A stretch of DNA of 64,000 nt from Streptomyces sp. R44 (GTDB lineage Bacteria; Actinomycetota; Actinomycetes; Streptomycetales; Streptomycetaceae): contig NZ_CP163444.1 in the NCBI RefSeq assembly GCF_041053105.1, positions 4,154,001 through 4,218,000 on the forward strand, given 5' to 3'. Of the stretch, positions 1 through 7,162 are shown piece after piece. The notes beneath the pieces are model-generated. The model searched no databases. It saw only the letters and a program-made list of their open reading frames with translations, and was not told the origin of the DNA. The position numbers and the translations under genes are program-made. Every line of letters begins with the position of its first letter. Positions within the stretch are counted from its first letter, which is position 1.

Positions 1-1
1 C

Positions 2-802
2 CTCGACCTCGACGCCCCGCTCGGCACCTTCTGGGACGAGGTCACCGGCCACCCCCTCGGGGCCGTAAGCGCCCGCCAGCTCCTGACCCACACCGCCGGC
101 CTCCCCCTCCGGGCCCAGCTGAAGAACCTCTACGGCACCGACCCCGCCGGCATCCGCCGCGGAGTCCTGCACGAAGCCCTCAACCAGCCACCCGGCGAAG
201 CCGTCGAGTACACCGACCGGGCCGCCCTCATCCTCGGCTACCTCGCCGAGCACCTCTCCGGCCAACCTCTCGATCAGCTCTGCGAGACGAGGACCTGGCA
301 CCCACTGGGCATGGACTCGACCCGGTTCGGCCCGCTGCCGGCCGACATCGCGTCCCGATGCGCTCCCACCGAACTGGACCAGGACACCGGCACCCACCTC
401 AAGGGCACCGCACACGACTTCTCCGCCCGGCTCCTCGGCGGAGTCTGCGGCATCGCCGGCACCTTCACCGTCCTCGACGACTTGGCCGTCTTCCTGCGCT
501 ACATGCTCGACCACACCACGGCCCCCGGCGAGGCCGGCTTCGGTGCCGAGTGGAGCGCCCACTCCGTCACCGTGCAGACCGGCGGCCTCCAGCCCGAGCG
601 CGGCCTGTTCTGGCATCCGGCGCCCGGCACCACCGACGAACAGGACGTCTGGGTCCACTACGGCTTCACCGGCACCGGCATGTGGATCTCCCCCACCCAG
701 GACCGGTGGGCGGTGCTACTGACCAACAAGCTCTACTACACCCGCGACCGCCAGCCGCTGACCGATGTCCGCAACGCCTTCCGCGAGTTGGCGTTCGCCT
801 GA
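2..802 (+). CDS. Serine hydrolase, beta-lactamase/PBP4* family (5' end outside window)
   Basis: The reading frame is open from base 2 to the TGA at 800-802, so the N-terminus lies outside the window. The visible part has LLTHTAGLP, the usual segment downstream of the SxxK serine, and a YTDRAALILGYLAEHL stretch that fits the YxN motif region of class C-like serine hydrolases, with D in place of N. The C-terminal HYGFTGTGMWISP segment fits the HxG motif of this family. The SxxK nucleophile itself is not in the window. The product is probably a D-aminopeptidase or esterase-like enzyme; the substrate cannot be told. Confidence 0.8.
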   Translation, partial: LDLDAPLGTFWDEVTGHPLGAVSARQLLTHTAGLPLRAQLKNLYGTDPAGIRRGVLHEALNQPPGEAVEYTDRAALILGYLAEHLSGQPLDQLCETRTWHPLGMDSTRFGPLPADIASRCAPTELDQDTGTHLKGTAHDFSARLLGGVCGIAGTFTVLDDLAVFLRYMLDHTTAPGEAGFGAEWSAHSVTVQTGGLQPERGLFWHPAPGTTDEQDVWVHYGFTGTGMWISPTQDRWAVLLTNKLYYTRDRQPLTDVRNAFRELAFA

Positions 803-816
803 GGCAGCCCTGGCAT

Positions 817-950
817 GTTCCCCAAGGGAACAGCAGCCTGTTTCCTCAGGAAACACCCCCTCTATCCCCCGAGGAAACGGCGGATCCTCTCCGTCTCGGA
901 ACACCGATCCCGTTCCGTCTTGGAACGCTCCTGCCGTTCCGAGACGGAAC
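817..950. repeat. Six 15-bp dyads repeated every 23-24 bp
   Basis: Dyads start at 817, 840, 864, 888, 912 and 936. The pattern is GTTCC-N5-GGAAC. Units 1, 5 and 6 are perfect. Unit 2 is GTTTC-N5-GAAAC, a compensated change on both arms. Units 3 and 4 keep only the right half-site. The array sits between two convergent genes. All three forward frames are open through it, as expected for a 24-bp (8-codon) period. It could be a tandem operator array or a decayed coding repeat. Confidence 0.75.
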
Positions 951-1034
951 GGCAGGAACAGCCGGCCTCGCCCCGTCTCCCAACAGGGAGCCTTTGTCGG
1001 TGCCCTCGTACACAGTCAACTCATGCCCTTGATC

Positions 1035-1063
1035 GAAGGTCCAGGTCAGCGACTTGGACCTTC
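1035..1063. terminator. Bidirectional hairpin of the tRNA-associated type
   Basis: GAAGGTCCA and TGGACCTTC form a 9-bp stem around GGTCAGCGACT, followed by TTCGTTGT on the plus strand. The loop and flanks match the hairpin that follows every tRNA-Gly fragment downstream (GGTCAGCGACC loop, CTTCGTCGTTGT tail), so this is likely a further relic of that junction. The stop codon of the leftward DUF5994 gene lies inside the hairpin. Confidence 0.6.
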
Positions 1064-1570
1064 TTCGTTGTCCAGGGCGGTGCCGATCGACGGGGCTGCG
1101 GCGTGGGGGAGTTCGGCGAGGAGGATCTCGGCGGCCTGGGTGACGTTGTCGGCGTGGACGGCGCGTGCCATGGCCCTGCGGGCGGCCTCGGGCGTGGTGG
1201 CGGGCGGGACGACCATGAGGGAGAAGTGGTCGTTGTCGCCGCGGGTGATCAGGACGGTGTCGTCGCCGACGGGGAAGGAGTCGAGGTGCACGACCCGGTC
1301 GTCGACGGTCAGGCGAGTGGGGATGTCGTTCCAGGCGGAGGCGTCCAGGCCGACTCGGGTGATGGGCCCGAGGTGTTCGGTCAGGGCGGTGATCAGCGGG
1401 GGGATCTCCCGCTCGACGTCACGCGAGCGCGGCCACCAGGCGCCGTCGAGGAGGCTCTGCCGGGACCCCGTCGTCTCCAGCCGGAGCAGCGCGGTGCCCG
1501 GTCCGACGGCCCGGTGGACCTCGTCCGGCAGGAGGCGTGACGGCGTGTGGGGAATGCCTGTGTCGGTCAT
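1046..1570 (-). CDS. DUF5994 family protein
   Basis: 174 aa from the ATG at 1570. The family hallmark LLDGAWWPRSRDVEREIPPL is followed by an ALTEHLGPITRV segment, as in the two paralogs at 3630 and 14364. The core TRGDNDHFSLMVVPP replaces the GRCDLLVIPPETE of those paralogs, so this is a divergent subfamily. Cytosolic, with no signal peptide or membrane segment. DUF5994 has no known function. In this window it always neighbours a SpoIIE phosphatase or other partner-switching genes. A broken copy of this subtype lies at about 13979-14110. Confidence 0.8.
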   Translation of the reverse strand: MTDTGIPHTPSRLLPDEVHRAVGPGTALLRLETTGSRQSLLDGAWWPRSRDVEREIPPLITALTEHLGPITRVGLDASAWNDIPTRLTVDDRVVHLDSFPVGDDTVLITRGDNDHFSLMVVPPATTPEAARRAMARAVHADNVTQAAEILLAELPHAAAPSIGTALDNEEGPSR

Positions 1571-1734
1571 GGTCGGTCCGCCCGTCCACGGATGGTGCCG
1601 CTGCCGCCCGAACCGGTGCCACGGCGGACGCCGGGCCGGTGAGCGGGGCGACGGCCCCGTTCTTTCACCGTACTCCGGGAGAACCCGCGGACGCGCCGCT
1701 CCCCGCTGCGGAGCCGATCGGCACCGGCGGCTTC

Positions 1735-1755
1735 GGACGTACCGTGGACGTACCG
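1735..1755. promoter_or_regulatory. Direct repeat GGACGTACCG x2, putative shared operator
   Basis: GGACGTACCG occurs at 1735-1744 and 1746-1755, putting two GTAC cores 11 bp apart, one helical turn. The same GTAC-N7-GTACCG arrangement lies upstream of both DUF5994 genes at 3518-3534 and 14251-14267. It is upstream of the small gene at 1815. Confidence 0.4.
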
Positions 1756-1814
1756 AGGCATGCCCGCTCCGGGCGTGCGCGGGCGGGTCGCCGATGGGAA
1801 AGGACGGTGCCGCC

Positions 1815-2087
1815 TTGGACCGCAACGAGCCGGAAGCCGAAGCCCTGCCGCCGCCGGGGTACGCCGAAGTCCGCATCGTCGCCGCCACCCCGGACGCCGC
1901 CCGGATGGTGACCGATGTCCTCCGTCACTGCTTCGCCGGTGACGAGCAGCGCAGCTACCCCGCCCCCGGCGGAGGCACCCGCCTCCACCTCACCGTCGAC
2001 ACCGCCCACACCGCCGAACCGGCCCGGTCCTGGCTGGCCACCAGCAGGCCCCCGAGCGGCACGGGGCCCCACTCCCAGGAACCCTGA
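1815..2087 (+). CDS. Small conserved hypothetical protein (paralog of 15237)
   Basis: 90 aa from TTG 1815, chosen because AAAGGA lies about 12 nt upstream and the paralog at 15237 also starts at a TTG at the matching place. An upstream in-frame ATG at 1794 is the alternative. The two proteins share EVRIVAATPDAAR, then EQRSYPAPGGGTRLHLTVDT and LATSRPPS. The compact alpha/beta pattern has no catalytic motif that I recognise. It sits just upstream of the SpoIIE phosphatase at 2226, and may belong to the same stress module. Confidence 0.65.
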   Translation: MDRNEPEAEALPPPGYAEVRIVAATPDAARMVTDVLRHCFAGDEQRSYPAPGGGTRLHLTVDTAHTAEPARSWLATSRPPSGTGPHSQEP

Positions 2088-2225
2088 CCAGGGGGCGGAG
2101 CCTACGGCGCGCGTGGCGGCCCCGGTCGCCGCGGAGCATCCTGGAAGCCGCACCGCGATACCGACGGATCGGCCCGTCGGCACCGGACCAGGGCGTTGCC
2201 CCGCCGCCCGCCTGGAGGCCCCCGG

Positions 2226-3437
2226 ATGACCGTCGGACCGCACGAGGACGGGGACCCCGACCGCTCGGAGAGCTTCGGGGAGATGCTGCTGGGCGGGCTC
2301 CTGGACCACGCCCACGCGTTGCCGCCCGACCGGGTCGGATCGGCCCTCGCCGACGCGATCGCCCGAATCGGGGGCCGCGAGGTACAGATCCTGCTCCAGG
2401 ACTACGGGCAGCAGAGCCTGGTCCCCCTCGCCGGGGGCGGACTGGAGGACGGCGAGCCCCTGCCCATCGACGGTTCGGCGGCCGGCCGCTGCTTTCTCAC
2501 CTCGCGCCCGGTCGAGGTGCCGCTGGCCGACGGGGTGCGGGTCCACGTCCCGCTGCTGGACGGCGGCGACCAGGCCGGCGTCCTGGCCGTCACCCTGGAG
2601 GCGGTCGACGACGACGCCCGCCGTATCCTGCGCAGGCTCGCGGCCCTGGCCGCCGACACGATGCGGACCAAGAACGGCTACACCGACCTCTTCTTCCGCA
2701 CCCGTCGCAGCGAACCGATGAGCGTCGCCGCCGAGATCCAGTGGTCGCTCCTGCCGCCCCTGGCCATGACGATGCCCCACGTCGCGGTCGCCGGAGTCCT
2801 GGAACCCGCCTACGACGTGGCCGGCGACAGCTTCGACTACGCCCTGAACGGCGACGTCCTCCACCTCGCCATGATCGACGCCATGGGCCACGGCCTGGAC
2901 GCGGCGACCATGGCGACCGTGGCCATCGGCGCGTACCGGCACGCCCGCCGGACCAGCGTCGAACTGTCGGAGATCTACCTCTTCATGGACCGGGCCGTCG
3001 CCGAGCAGTTCGCCCCCGACCACTTCGTCACTGCGCAGATGATGCGGCTCGACACCGGCACCGGCCGCCTCCAGTGGGTCAACGCCGGACACCCCGCCCC
3101 CATGCTGATCCGCGACCACCGCGTCGTACGCCGCCTCGACAGCCCCACCACCCTCCCCGTCGGCTTCGGCGGAGACCAGCCGCAGGTCAGCGAAGTGACG
3201 CTCGCGCCCGGGGACCGGATCCTCTGCTTCACCGACGGACTGATCGAGGAACACGAGACCGGGCAGGAGGAGTTCGGCGAGGACCAGCTGATCGACTGGG
3301 TCCACCGGTTGGACCGGGCCGACCGGGGCGTACGGGCCGTGGCACGCGACCTGTCCCACACGCTCAGACGGGCCCGCGGCGAGACCACCACCGACGACGC
3401 CACCCTCGTCCTCGTCGAGTGGCGCGGACGAAGGTGA
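2226..3437 (+). CDS. SpoIIE-family PP2C phosphatase with GAF-like N-terminus
   Basis: 403 aa from ATG 2226 with GGAGG 7 nt upstream. Residues ~35-150 form a GAF-like sensor (ILLQDYGQQSLVPL, then DGSAAGRCF). Residues ~165-400 form the SpoIIE/RsbU phosphatase with the metal-binding acidic motifs AGDSFDYAL, IDAMGHGLDAA, CFTDGLIEEH and TDDATLVLV. In known partner-switching systems such enzymes dephosphorylate STAS anti-anti-sigma proteins and so release a sigma factor. Candidate substrates are the STAS proteins at 6689 and 7596. A close paralog is at 12748, nearly identical in the catalytic half. Confidence 0.9.
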   Translation: MTVGPHEDGDPDRSESFGEMLLGGLLDHAHALPPDRVGSALADAIARIGGREVQILLQDYGQQSLVPLAGGGLEDGEPLPIDGSAAGRCFLTSRPVEVPLADGVRVHVPLLDGGDQAGVLAVTLEAVDDDARRILRRLAALAADTMRTKNGYTDLFFRTRRSEPMSVAAEIQWSLLPPLAMTMPHVAVAGVLEPAYDVAGDSFDYALNGDVLHLAMIDAMGHGLDAATMATVAIGAYRHARRTSVELSEIYLFMDRAVAEQFAPDHFVTAQMMRLDTGTGRLQWVNAGHPAPMLIRDHRVVRRLDSPTTLPVGFGGDQPQVSEVTLAPGDRILCFTDGLIEEHETGQEEFGEDQLIDWVHRLDRADRGVRAVARDLSHTLRRARGETTTDDATLVLVEWRGRR

Positions 3438-3514
3438 CGGGGCCTCCGGGCGTCCGGCGGCCCGGCCCACCGGAAGAACCGGCCCGGCCCACCGCCCCCG
3501 TCCAGCTACGGCAC

Positions 3515-3581
3515 GGAGTACGTTGGAGGTACCGGGAGCACTTCGTACACCCGCCGTCACGCGGACGTCGTTCCTGGCGAT
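3515..3581 (+). promoter_or_regulatory. Conserved upstream element of DUF5994 gene
   Basis: GTAC cores at 3518 and 3529 (11 bp apart, GTAC-N7-GTACCGGGAG), followed by a conserved leader block CACGCGGACGTCGTT plus GGCGATCA. The same order occurs at 14248-14315 before the paralog, although the intervening DNA differs. It is probably a promoter/operator plus 5' leader. Confidence 0.5.
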
Positions 3582-3629
3582 CACTAAGCCGGGGTGCCCG
3601 CAGGCGCCCCGGGGACAGGTCCCGGTCTC

Positions 3630-4196
3630 ATGACCAGCACCACCGCTCCCACCCGCCAGGCGCGCCTGGCACTCACACCGCGCACCTCCATGGCCGGGCT
3701 GCTGGACGGCGCCTGGTGGCCCTACTCACGCGATCTCGCCACCGAGCTGCCGCCCCTGGTGAACGCGCTGCGGGACCGCTTCGGACGCGTCACGCGCATC
3801 ACCGCGAACCCCATGCCCTGGCCCGTCGCCCCGTACCAGGTCCCCGTCGGCGGATACGCCGTGCACGTCGGCTGGTTCACCGACCAGGCTCCCGACACGA
3901 TGATCCTGCTCTCGTACAACCTCGGCCGCTGCGACCTGCTCGTGATTCCCCCGGAGACCGAACCCTCCTCCGCCGCGCGTCTGATGGCTGCCGCGTCCGC
4001 CCCGGGCAACGTCCACACCACCGGCACCCTGATGTCCGAGGAGCACGAGACCGGTCGTCTCCTGCGGGGGGCAGGGGCCGGTGAGGACGCCTGGGAAACG
4101 GACGGCGGCGCCTCCCGGCAGCCCCAGCCCCGATCCCACCCCCGACCCGTCGTCGGGGCACGCATGATCTACCTGCCCCAGGGCATGCGGAGATGA
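3630..4196 (+). CDS. DUF5994 family protein
   Basis: 188 aa from ATG 3630. It carries the DUF5994 signature GLLDGAWWPYSRDLATELPP, then GRVTRI and LLSYNLGRCDLLVIPPETEP. The C-terminus (GEDAWETDGGA ... ARMIYLP) is shared with the paralog at 14364. It lies 192 nt downstream of the SpoIIE phosphatase with its own conserved leader, so it is probably transcribed separately but belongs to the same duplicated unit. Function unknown. It is probably cytosolic. Confidence 0.85.
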   Translation: MTSTTAPTRQARLALTPRTSMAGLLDGAWWPYSRDLATELPPLVNALRDRFGRVTRITANPMPWPVAPYQVPVGGYAVHVGWFTDQAPDTMILLSYNLGRCDLLVIPPETEPSSAARLMAAASAPGNVHTTGTLMSEEHETGRLLRGAGAGEDAWETDGGASRQPQPRSHPRPVVGARMIYLPQGMRR

Positions 4197-4274
4197 CACC
4201 TGCCGTTCCCGCGACCACGCTGATCCCTTGTCTCGTCCAGGAAGTGCCGCCGCTGCGCCCCGCCCTCCGCTCCC

Positions 4275-4361
4275 GTGCCCGGGGGGCGGTGAACAGCCGT
4301 CAACACGGTTGTCGCCGAGCCGACAAGAAGCCCCGCAACTGAGGCCGTTTTCGCAGGTCAG
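4275..4361 (+). repeat. Arm-like repeat A of the tRNA-Gly integration site
   Basis: GTGCCCG, then GCGGTGAACAGCCGTCAACACGG, then after a variable spacer TTTTCGCAGGTCAG. The same two blocks precede the tRNA fragments at 5625, 9022, 12516 and 16875. Such sequence is typical of DNA between a tyrosine-integrase gene and its tRNA attachment site in Streptomyces. No integrase gene remains here. Confidence 0.6.
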
Positions 4362-4390
4362 GAACCTGATTCTCCAGCTGGGCGCCGGTG

Positions 4391-4434
4391 GTTCCACAGC
4401 TCATAGCGCGGGTTCGATTGCCGCCATCCGCTCC
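4391..4434 (+). repeat. tRNA-Gly(CCC) 3'-half fragment A (degenerate)
   Basis: It contains the T-arm GCGGGTTCGATTGCCG and the acceptor strand CATCCGCTC. The anticodon loop region reads TTCCACAGC instead of TTCCCAAGC, so this copy is the most decayed. There is no 5' half, so it is not a functional tRNA. Confidence 0.7.
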
Positions 4435-4440
4435 ACAGCA

Positions 4441-4470
4441 AAGCCCCAGGTCAGCGACCTGGGGCTGCTG
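4441..4470 (+). terminator. Hairpin terminator after tRNA fragment A
   Basis: AGCCCCAGG and CCTGGGGCT form a stem around TCAGCGA, followed by GCTGCTTTT. The same hairpin follows fragment F at 16925. Confidence 0.75.
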
Positions 4471-4529
4471 CTTTTCGGCGAGACGCTTCTCAGCTACCGC
4501 GCGCTGCGGACGGGAACGGCCGTAGCGGA

Positions 4530-4547
4530 TATGCGTGGGCGCATACT
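4530..4547 (+). promoter_or_regulatory. Inverted repeat over -10 of KOW gene
   Basis: TATGCG-TGGG-CGCATA at 4530-4545 overlaps a likely -10 CATACT (4542-4547). ATG follows after 7 nt, so the mRNA is probably leaderless. The layout recurs at 17013-17028 and, with one mismatch and a 5-nt spacer, at 23990-24006. Confidence 0.5.
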
Positions 4548-4554
4548 GGCAGCA

Positions 4555-4776
4555 ATGACAAAGCCACGTGCACCGAAGCGCTTTTTGCCCACCAGCCCCT
4601 TCAAAGCCCCGGTCACGCCGCCTCCTAAGCAGTTCGCCGTAGGCGACCAGGTCACACACGACGTGCACGGCCTCGGCCGGGTCATCGGCATCGAGGACGG
4701 GATCGCGGCGTTCGTGGATTTCGGCTCGACGCAAGAGCGGATCTTGAGTCCGTACGCCAAGATGAGCAAGCTGTAG
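4555..4776 (+). CDS. KOW/Tudor-like (UvrD/PcrA C-terminal-like) small protein, copy 1
   Basis: 73 aa from ATG 4555. A basic, proline-rich N-terminus is followed by a small beta-barrel (FAVGDQVTHDVHGLGRVIGI, then FVDFGSTQERILSPYAKMSKL) that resembles the C-terminal Tudor domain of UvrD/PcrA and the KOW-like domain of CarD. Those domains bind RNA polymerase. The exact role of this short stand-alone protein is unknown. There is no Shine-Dalgarno, and the -10 is 7 nt before ATG. The protein is identical to copy 2 at 17038. An in-frame ATG at 4531 is an alternative start. Confidence 0.8.
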   Translation: MTKPRAPKRFLPTSPFKAPVTPPPKQFAVGDQVTHDVHGLGRVIGIEDGIAAFVDFGSTQERILSPYAKMSKL

Positions 4777-4824
4777 GACCGCCGTGCCCGGTCATGGCAC
4801 ACCAGATCCGTTCATGGACCCGCA

Positions 4825-4983
4825 ATGAAGAGGACTCCTCTCATCGACTTGACCTCGCCGTTCTCCGCTCCGGAAGGGGCGTCCCCCCGCACCGCTGCAG
4901 CATCACCGCATCCCACCACAAATCCCTTCCAGGAGCCCGACTTCGGAGAGACCGAAGCCTTCCTGCTCGACGAGGATGCGTAA
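4825..4983 (+). CDS. Possible 52-aa peptide, copy 1
   Basis: ATG 4825 to TAA 4981-4983. It begins MKRTPLIDLTSPFSAPEGAS and ends in an acidic tail (FGETEAFLLDEDA). A Ser/Thr/Pro-rich stretch and an acidic end recall precursor peptides, but there is no Cys, no known leader motif and no modifying enzyme nearby. No Shine-Dalgarno is visible. The copy at 17308 encodes the identical peptide, with a single synonymous difference. It may be a real gene or a chance ORF in a recent duplication. Confidence 0.35.
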   Translation: MKRTPLIDLTSPFSAPEGASPRTAAASPHPTTNPFQEPDFGETEAFLLDEDA

Positions 4984-5060
4984 GCGTCCGCCTCTGGCAC
5001 GAGTGCGGCTCGACGCGAGGCAGGCCGACTCCCACTCGTGACGATGGCTTCGGCATCGGG

Positions 5061-5313
5061 TCACGAGGCGTATCCGTTTCCGTCTCCCTCCACGGCGTGC
5101 GCCGACCAGCTCCGTGCGGGTGCGACGGACTCTGATCCGTCACCGGACGAGGCGGCGGTGAGCGGGCGCATCCGCATGGCGGCATGGATGAGGTCGGCCA
5201 CGAACAGCACGATGCCGATGAAGAGCAGGAAGAGGAGCCCGTCGACGACGGCGCCGATGGTGCCGAGCGCGATCGCGATCGCGACGATGATCAGGGCCCG
5301 GAAAAGGCGGCAC
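5061..5313 (-). pseudogene. Small hydrophobic membrane protein, frameshifted at start
   Basis: The leftward frame encodes two membrane segments (LIIVAIAIALGTIGAVVDGL and LLFLLFIGIVLFVADLI), typical of small Streptomyces hydrophobic proteins. A perfect AGGAGG and a GTG at 5313 are in the wrong frame. Removing one C would give MPLFRALIIVAI, the expected start. Copy 2 at 17544-17790 has the same frameshift, so the break predates the duplication. Confidence 0.5.
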
Positions 5314-5359
5314 GAGGGGCGCCTCCTCGGCCGGACGGGAAGCTCAGCGGCAGGCTGGC

Positions 5360-5499
5360 CGGCCCGGTCCCACCGTCGCACCGTCCAGGTGAACGAACAC
5401 CAGACGGTGGCGCGTGGGCAGACCGACCCGGATCGCGGCCATGGCCGGCTCGTCGGTGCTGGTGTCGACGTAGATCGCTTCCAGGCTCTGGCAGCGTGC
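5360..5499 (-). pseudogene. 3' gene fragment of unknown protein
   Basis: Leftward frame QSLEAIYVDTSTDEPAMAAI continuing GLPTRHRLVF, without start. It has the same sequence as 17850-17984, where it is joined to a broken TetR gene. The family is not recognised. Confidence 0.4.
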
Positions 5500-5504
5500 C
5501 CCGG

Positions 5505-5593
5505 CCGTGCCCTTCAGGGCGGTGCGCAGCGGTCAACACGGGCGTCTCGGGATCGGCGAGGAATGCCATACCAAGGAGCGTTTCCGCAGGTCA
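5505..5593 (+). repeat. Arm-like repeat B
   Basis: CCGTGCCCTTCAGGGCGGTG, CAGCGGTCAACACGGG and TTTCCGCAGGTCAG, in the same order as in repeats A, C, D, E and F. It begins directly at the right edge of duplication copy 1. Confidence 0.6.
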
Positions 5594-5624
5594 GGCCACA
5601 GATGATCGAGACGGGCGTCGGTGA

Positions 5625-5667
5625 TTCCCAAGCTTATGGCGCGGGTTCGATTCCCGTCATCCGCTCT
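5625..5667 (+). repeat. tRNA-Gly(CCC) 3'-half fragment B
   Basis: It runs from the anticodon loop TTCCCAA through AGCTTATGGC, the T-arm GCGGGTTCGATTCCCGT and the acceptor CATCCGCTCT. The loop gives anticodon CCC. There is no 5' half. This is a likely att core. Confidence 0.8.
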
Positions 5668-5671
5668 TCTG

Positions 5672-5704
5672 CGAAGCCCCAGGTCGGCGACCTGGGGCTT
5701 CGTC
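5672..5704. terminator. Hairpin terminator after tRNA fragment B
   Basis: CGAAGCCCCAGGTC and GACCTGGGGCTTCG form a long perfect stem, with a T-rich tail TCGTTGT on the plus strand. Confidence 0.8.
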
Positions 5705-5835
5705 GTTGTCCGGACGGCCCGCAGCGCGCGACGGCTACGGCCGGGTGCCGGTGCGCGCCGAGCCGATGAAGATGAACGGCATCACCATGCGGGCGGCGAT
5801 GGCCCTATCGACGCTGAGCTCCCTCGCTCTCGCGA

Positions 5836-5998
5836 CCCGCCGCAAACCACCCCAGCCCGGGAACTCGTCGACCAGGGCACTCCCATCGAGGCCGCCTGCC
5901 GCATCATCATCCTCGAGGACCAGCTCGAAGAAGCCCAGCGCATCAACGCCGAGTACCGCCGCGCAGCAGCCGAGGGCCGGCCTCCCGCCGCGGACTGA
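5836..5998 (+). pseudogene. 3' remnant of MerR-family regulator gene
   Basis: The last ~50 codons match the C-terminus of the intact MerR gene at 23031: ELVDQGTPIEAACRIIILED, QLEEAQRINAEYRRAA and a PPAxD end. The DNA-binding N-terminus is missing, and the frame is fused to unrelated DNA upstream. Confidence 0.75.
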
Positions 5999-6158
5999 CC
6001 GGGGCGAAAGGCTGGCCGGCCCCGATGCCGAGGCCGGCCAGGCCGCAGCCGCCAAGCGCCCCTGGGGCAACCGGCGATGGGTCACCGGCGGGCTCCGCAT
6101 CCTTGGGCGTGCGGCGGGGCGCGAAGAGGCTTTCCCCGGGGCCCGCAACCGTTGGTCG

Positions 6159-6593
6159 TCAGGGTTGCTGCCGCGCCCGGGGGGACGGAGGGAGGGCGAG
6201 GTCGGCCCAGACGGTCTTGCCGGAACCGTCGGGCCGGGTGCCCCACTGGCGGGCGAGGTGTTCGACGAGGAAGACGCCGTGGCCGCCGATGCCCTCGGGC
6301 CGGTGCATGTCGCGGCGTGGTGGTGCCGGGTCGGAGTCGGTGACGGCGATCCGCAGGAGGTCGCCGGTGTGGTCGACGGCCAGGTGCAGCGGGCCGCCGG
6401 CGTGTTTGGCGGCGTTGGAGAGGAGTTCCGCAGCGACCAGCGTCACGTCCCCGGCGGCCTCGGCGGCGCCGGTCAAGTCCCAGTCGGCGAGGGCCTGGCG
6501 TACGCACGTCAGACCCTGGCGGCACGCCCAGGTGTCCCCGGGCTGGAAGTCGAGCTCACGGTGGTGTGACAGGCCGGACGGGGCAAACCCCAT
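6159..6593 (-). CDS. RsbW-like anti-sigma factor / ATP-binding serine kinase
   Basis: 144 aa from the ATG at 6593. It has a HATPase_c_2 fold with N-box ELLSNAAKHAGG, G1-like TDSDPAPPR and G2-like GIGGHGVFLVEHLARQWG. Such proteins hold a sigma factor and phosphorylate STAS partners. It is transcribed leftward 95 nt after the STAS gene (6689-7063), a classic antagonist/kinase pairing. No cognate sigma factor gene is adjacent; the only one nearby is the truncated ECF at 8476, which is not of the SigB class. Confidence 0.85.
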   Translation of the reverse strand: MGFAPSGLSHHRELDFQPGDTWACRQGLTCVRQALADWDLTGAAEAAGDVTLVAAELLSNAAKHAGGPLHLAVDHTGDLLRIAVTDSDPAPPRRDMHRPEGIGGHGVFLVEHLARQWGTRPDGSGKTVWADLALPPSPRARQQP

Positions 6594-6688
6594 GACGGTT
6601 CCCTTGGGCGGGGTTGGGGTCCTTGGACGGACCGCATGTCCCGCGCCTGCCCGCCTCTCGCGGGTCCATACCCAGCGGGCCCGCCCAG

Positions 6689-7063
6689 TTACGGCTCGTA
6701 CGCCGCAAGGGCCTCTTCGACCGTGCCGAAGGCGTGGAAGAGGGCGTCGGCACCGGTCAGCTCCAGTACGCGCAGCACGGGCCGGCTCGGGGAGAGCAGC
6801 GCCGGCGGGACACCCCGTGCGCGGGCGTCCTGTCGCAGGGCCGGCAGGACGTCGAGCCCCTCGGCGGTATGGAGGGTGGCAGCGGCGAGGTCGACGGCCA
6901 GCAGGGCCGGCTTCCGCTCCAGGGTCGAGGCGAGATCCCGGGCGGCGGCGCCGGCGGTGTCCCCGTACGGGTCGCCGGCCGGCACGCAGACCACCGCATC
7001 GCCCGCGACGGCCTTAGCGATCTTCGGTTCCGGTGCCGGGGATGGCAGAGCCCCGGCCTGCAA
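6689..7063 (-). CDS. STAS-domain protein lacking the usual phospho-serine
   Basis: 124 aa from TTG 7063, chosen for AGGAG 11 nt upstream. Longer in-frame starts would run into the divergent gene at 7163. The STAS core is AVDLAAATLHTAEGLDVLPA, with C-terminal VLRVLELTGADALFHAFGT. The phosphorylated DSSG of anti-anti-sigma factors is HTAEG here, so phospho-control by the RsbW-like partner may be absent or moved to the Thr. Probably in operon with the kinase at 6159. Confidence 0.7.
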   Translation of the reverse strand: MQAGALPSPAPEPKIAKAVAGDAVVCVPAGDPYGDTAGAAARDLASTLERKPALLAVDLAAATLHTAEGLDVLPALRQDARARGVPPALLSPSRPVLRVLELTGADALFHAFGTVEEALAAYEP

Positions 7064-7115
7064 CAGGTCCTTGTCTCCTGCGCAGTAACCCGCAACGGCC
7101 CGATGACGGGATCGT

Positions 7116-7155
7116 GATTCCGGTCTGGCGAAACCGGAATCGCAAATCGTATAAT
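7116..7155 (+). promoter_or_regulatory. Promoter with 9-bp inverted repeat and TATAAT
   Basis: GATTCCGGT (7116-7124) and ACCGGAATC (7133-7141) form a perfect dyad with an 8-nt spacer over the -35 region. A perfect TATAAT lies at 7150-7155. ATG follows at 7163, so the transcript is probably leaderless. The dyad is a likely autoregulatory operator for the winged-helix gene, and could also control the divergent STAS/RsbW operon. Confidence 0.7.
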
Positions 7156-7162
7156 TTCGGGC

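Larger units (their letters stand above)
4435..5499 (+). repeat. Duplicated segment, copy 1 (copy 2 at 16918-17984)
   Basis: About 1.06 kb is nearly identical to 16918-17984: terminator, KOW/Tudor gene, 52-aa ORF, broken membrane-protein gene and an antisense coding fragment. Differences are few single bases and a 6-bp indel. Copy 1 ends at GCAGCGTGC and runs directly into an arm-like repeat, whereas copy 2 continues into a TetR remnant. Confidence 0.9.

Noticed and set aside
817..950. The phased dyads as a CRISPR array
   Set aside because: The unit is only 24 bp, repeats vary, spacers would be 9 bp, and no cas genes are near.
4812..5185. Leftward ORFs opposite the 52-aa candidate
   Set aside because: No ribosome-binding sites and no protein-like features; the same shadows recur in copy 2 only because the DNA is duplicated.
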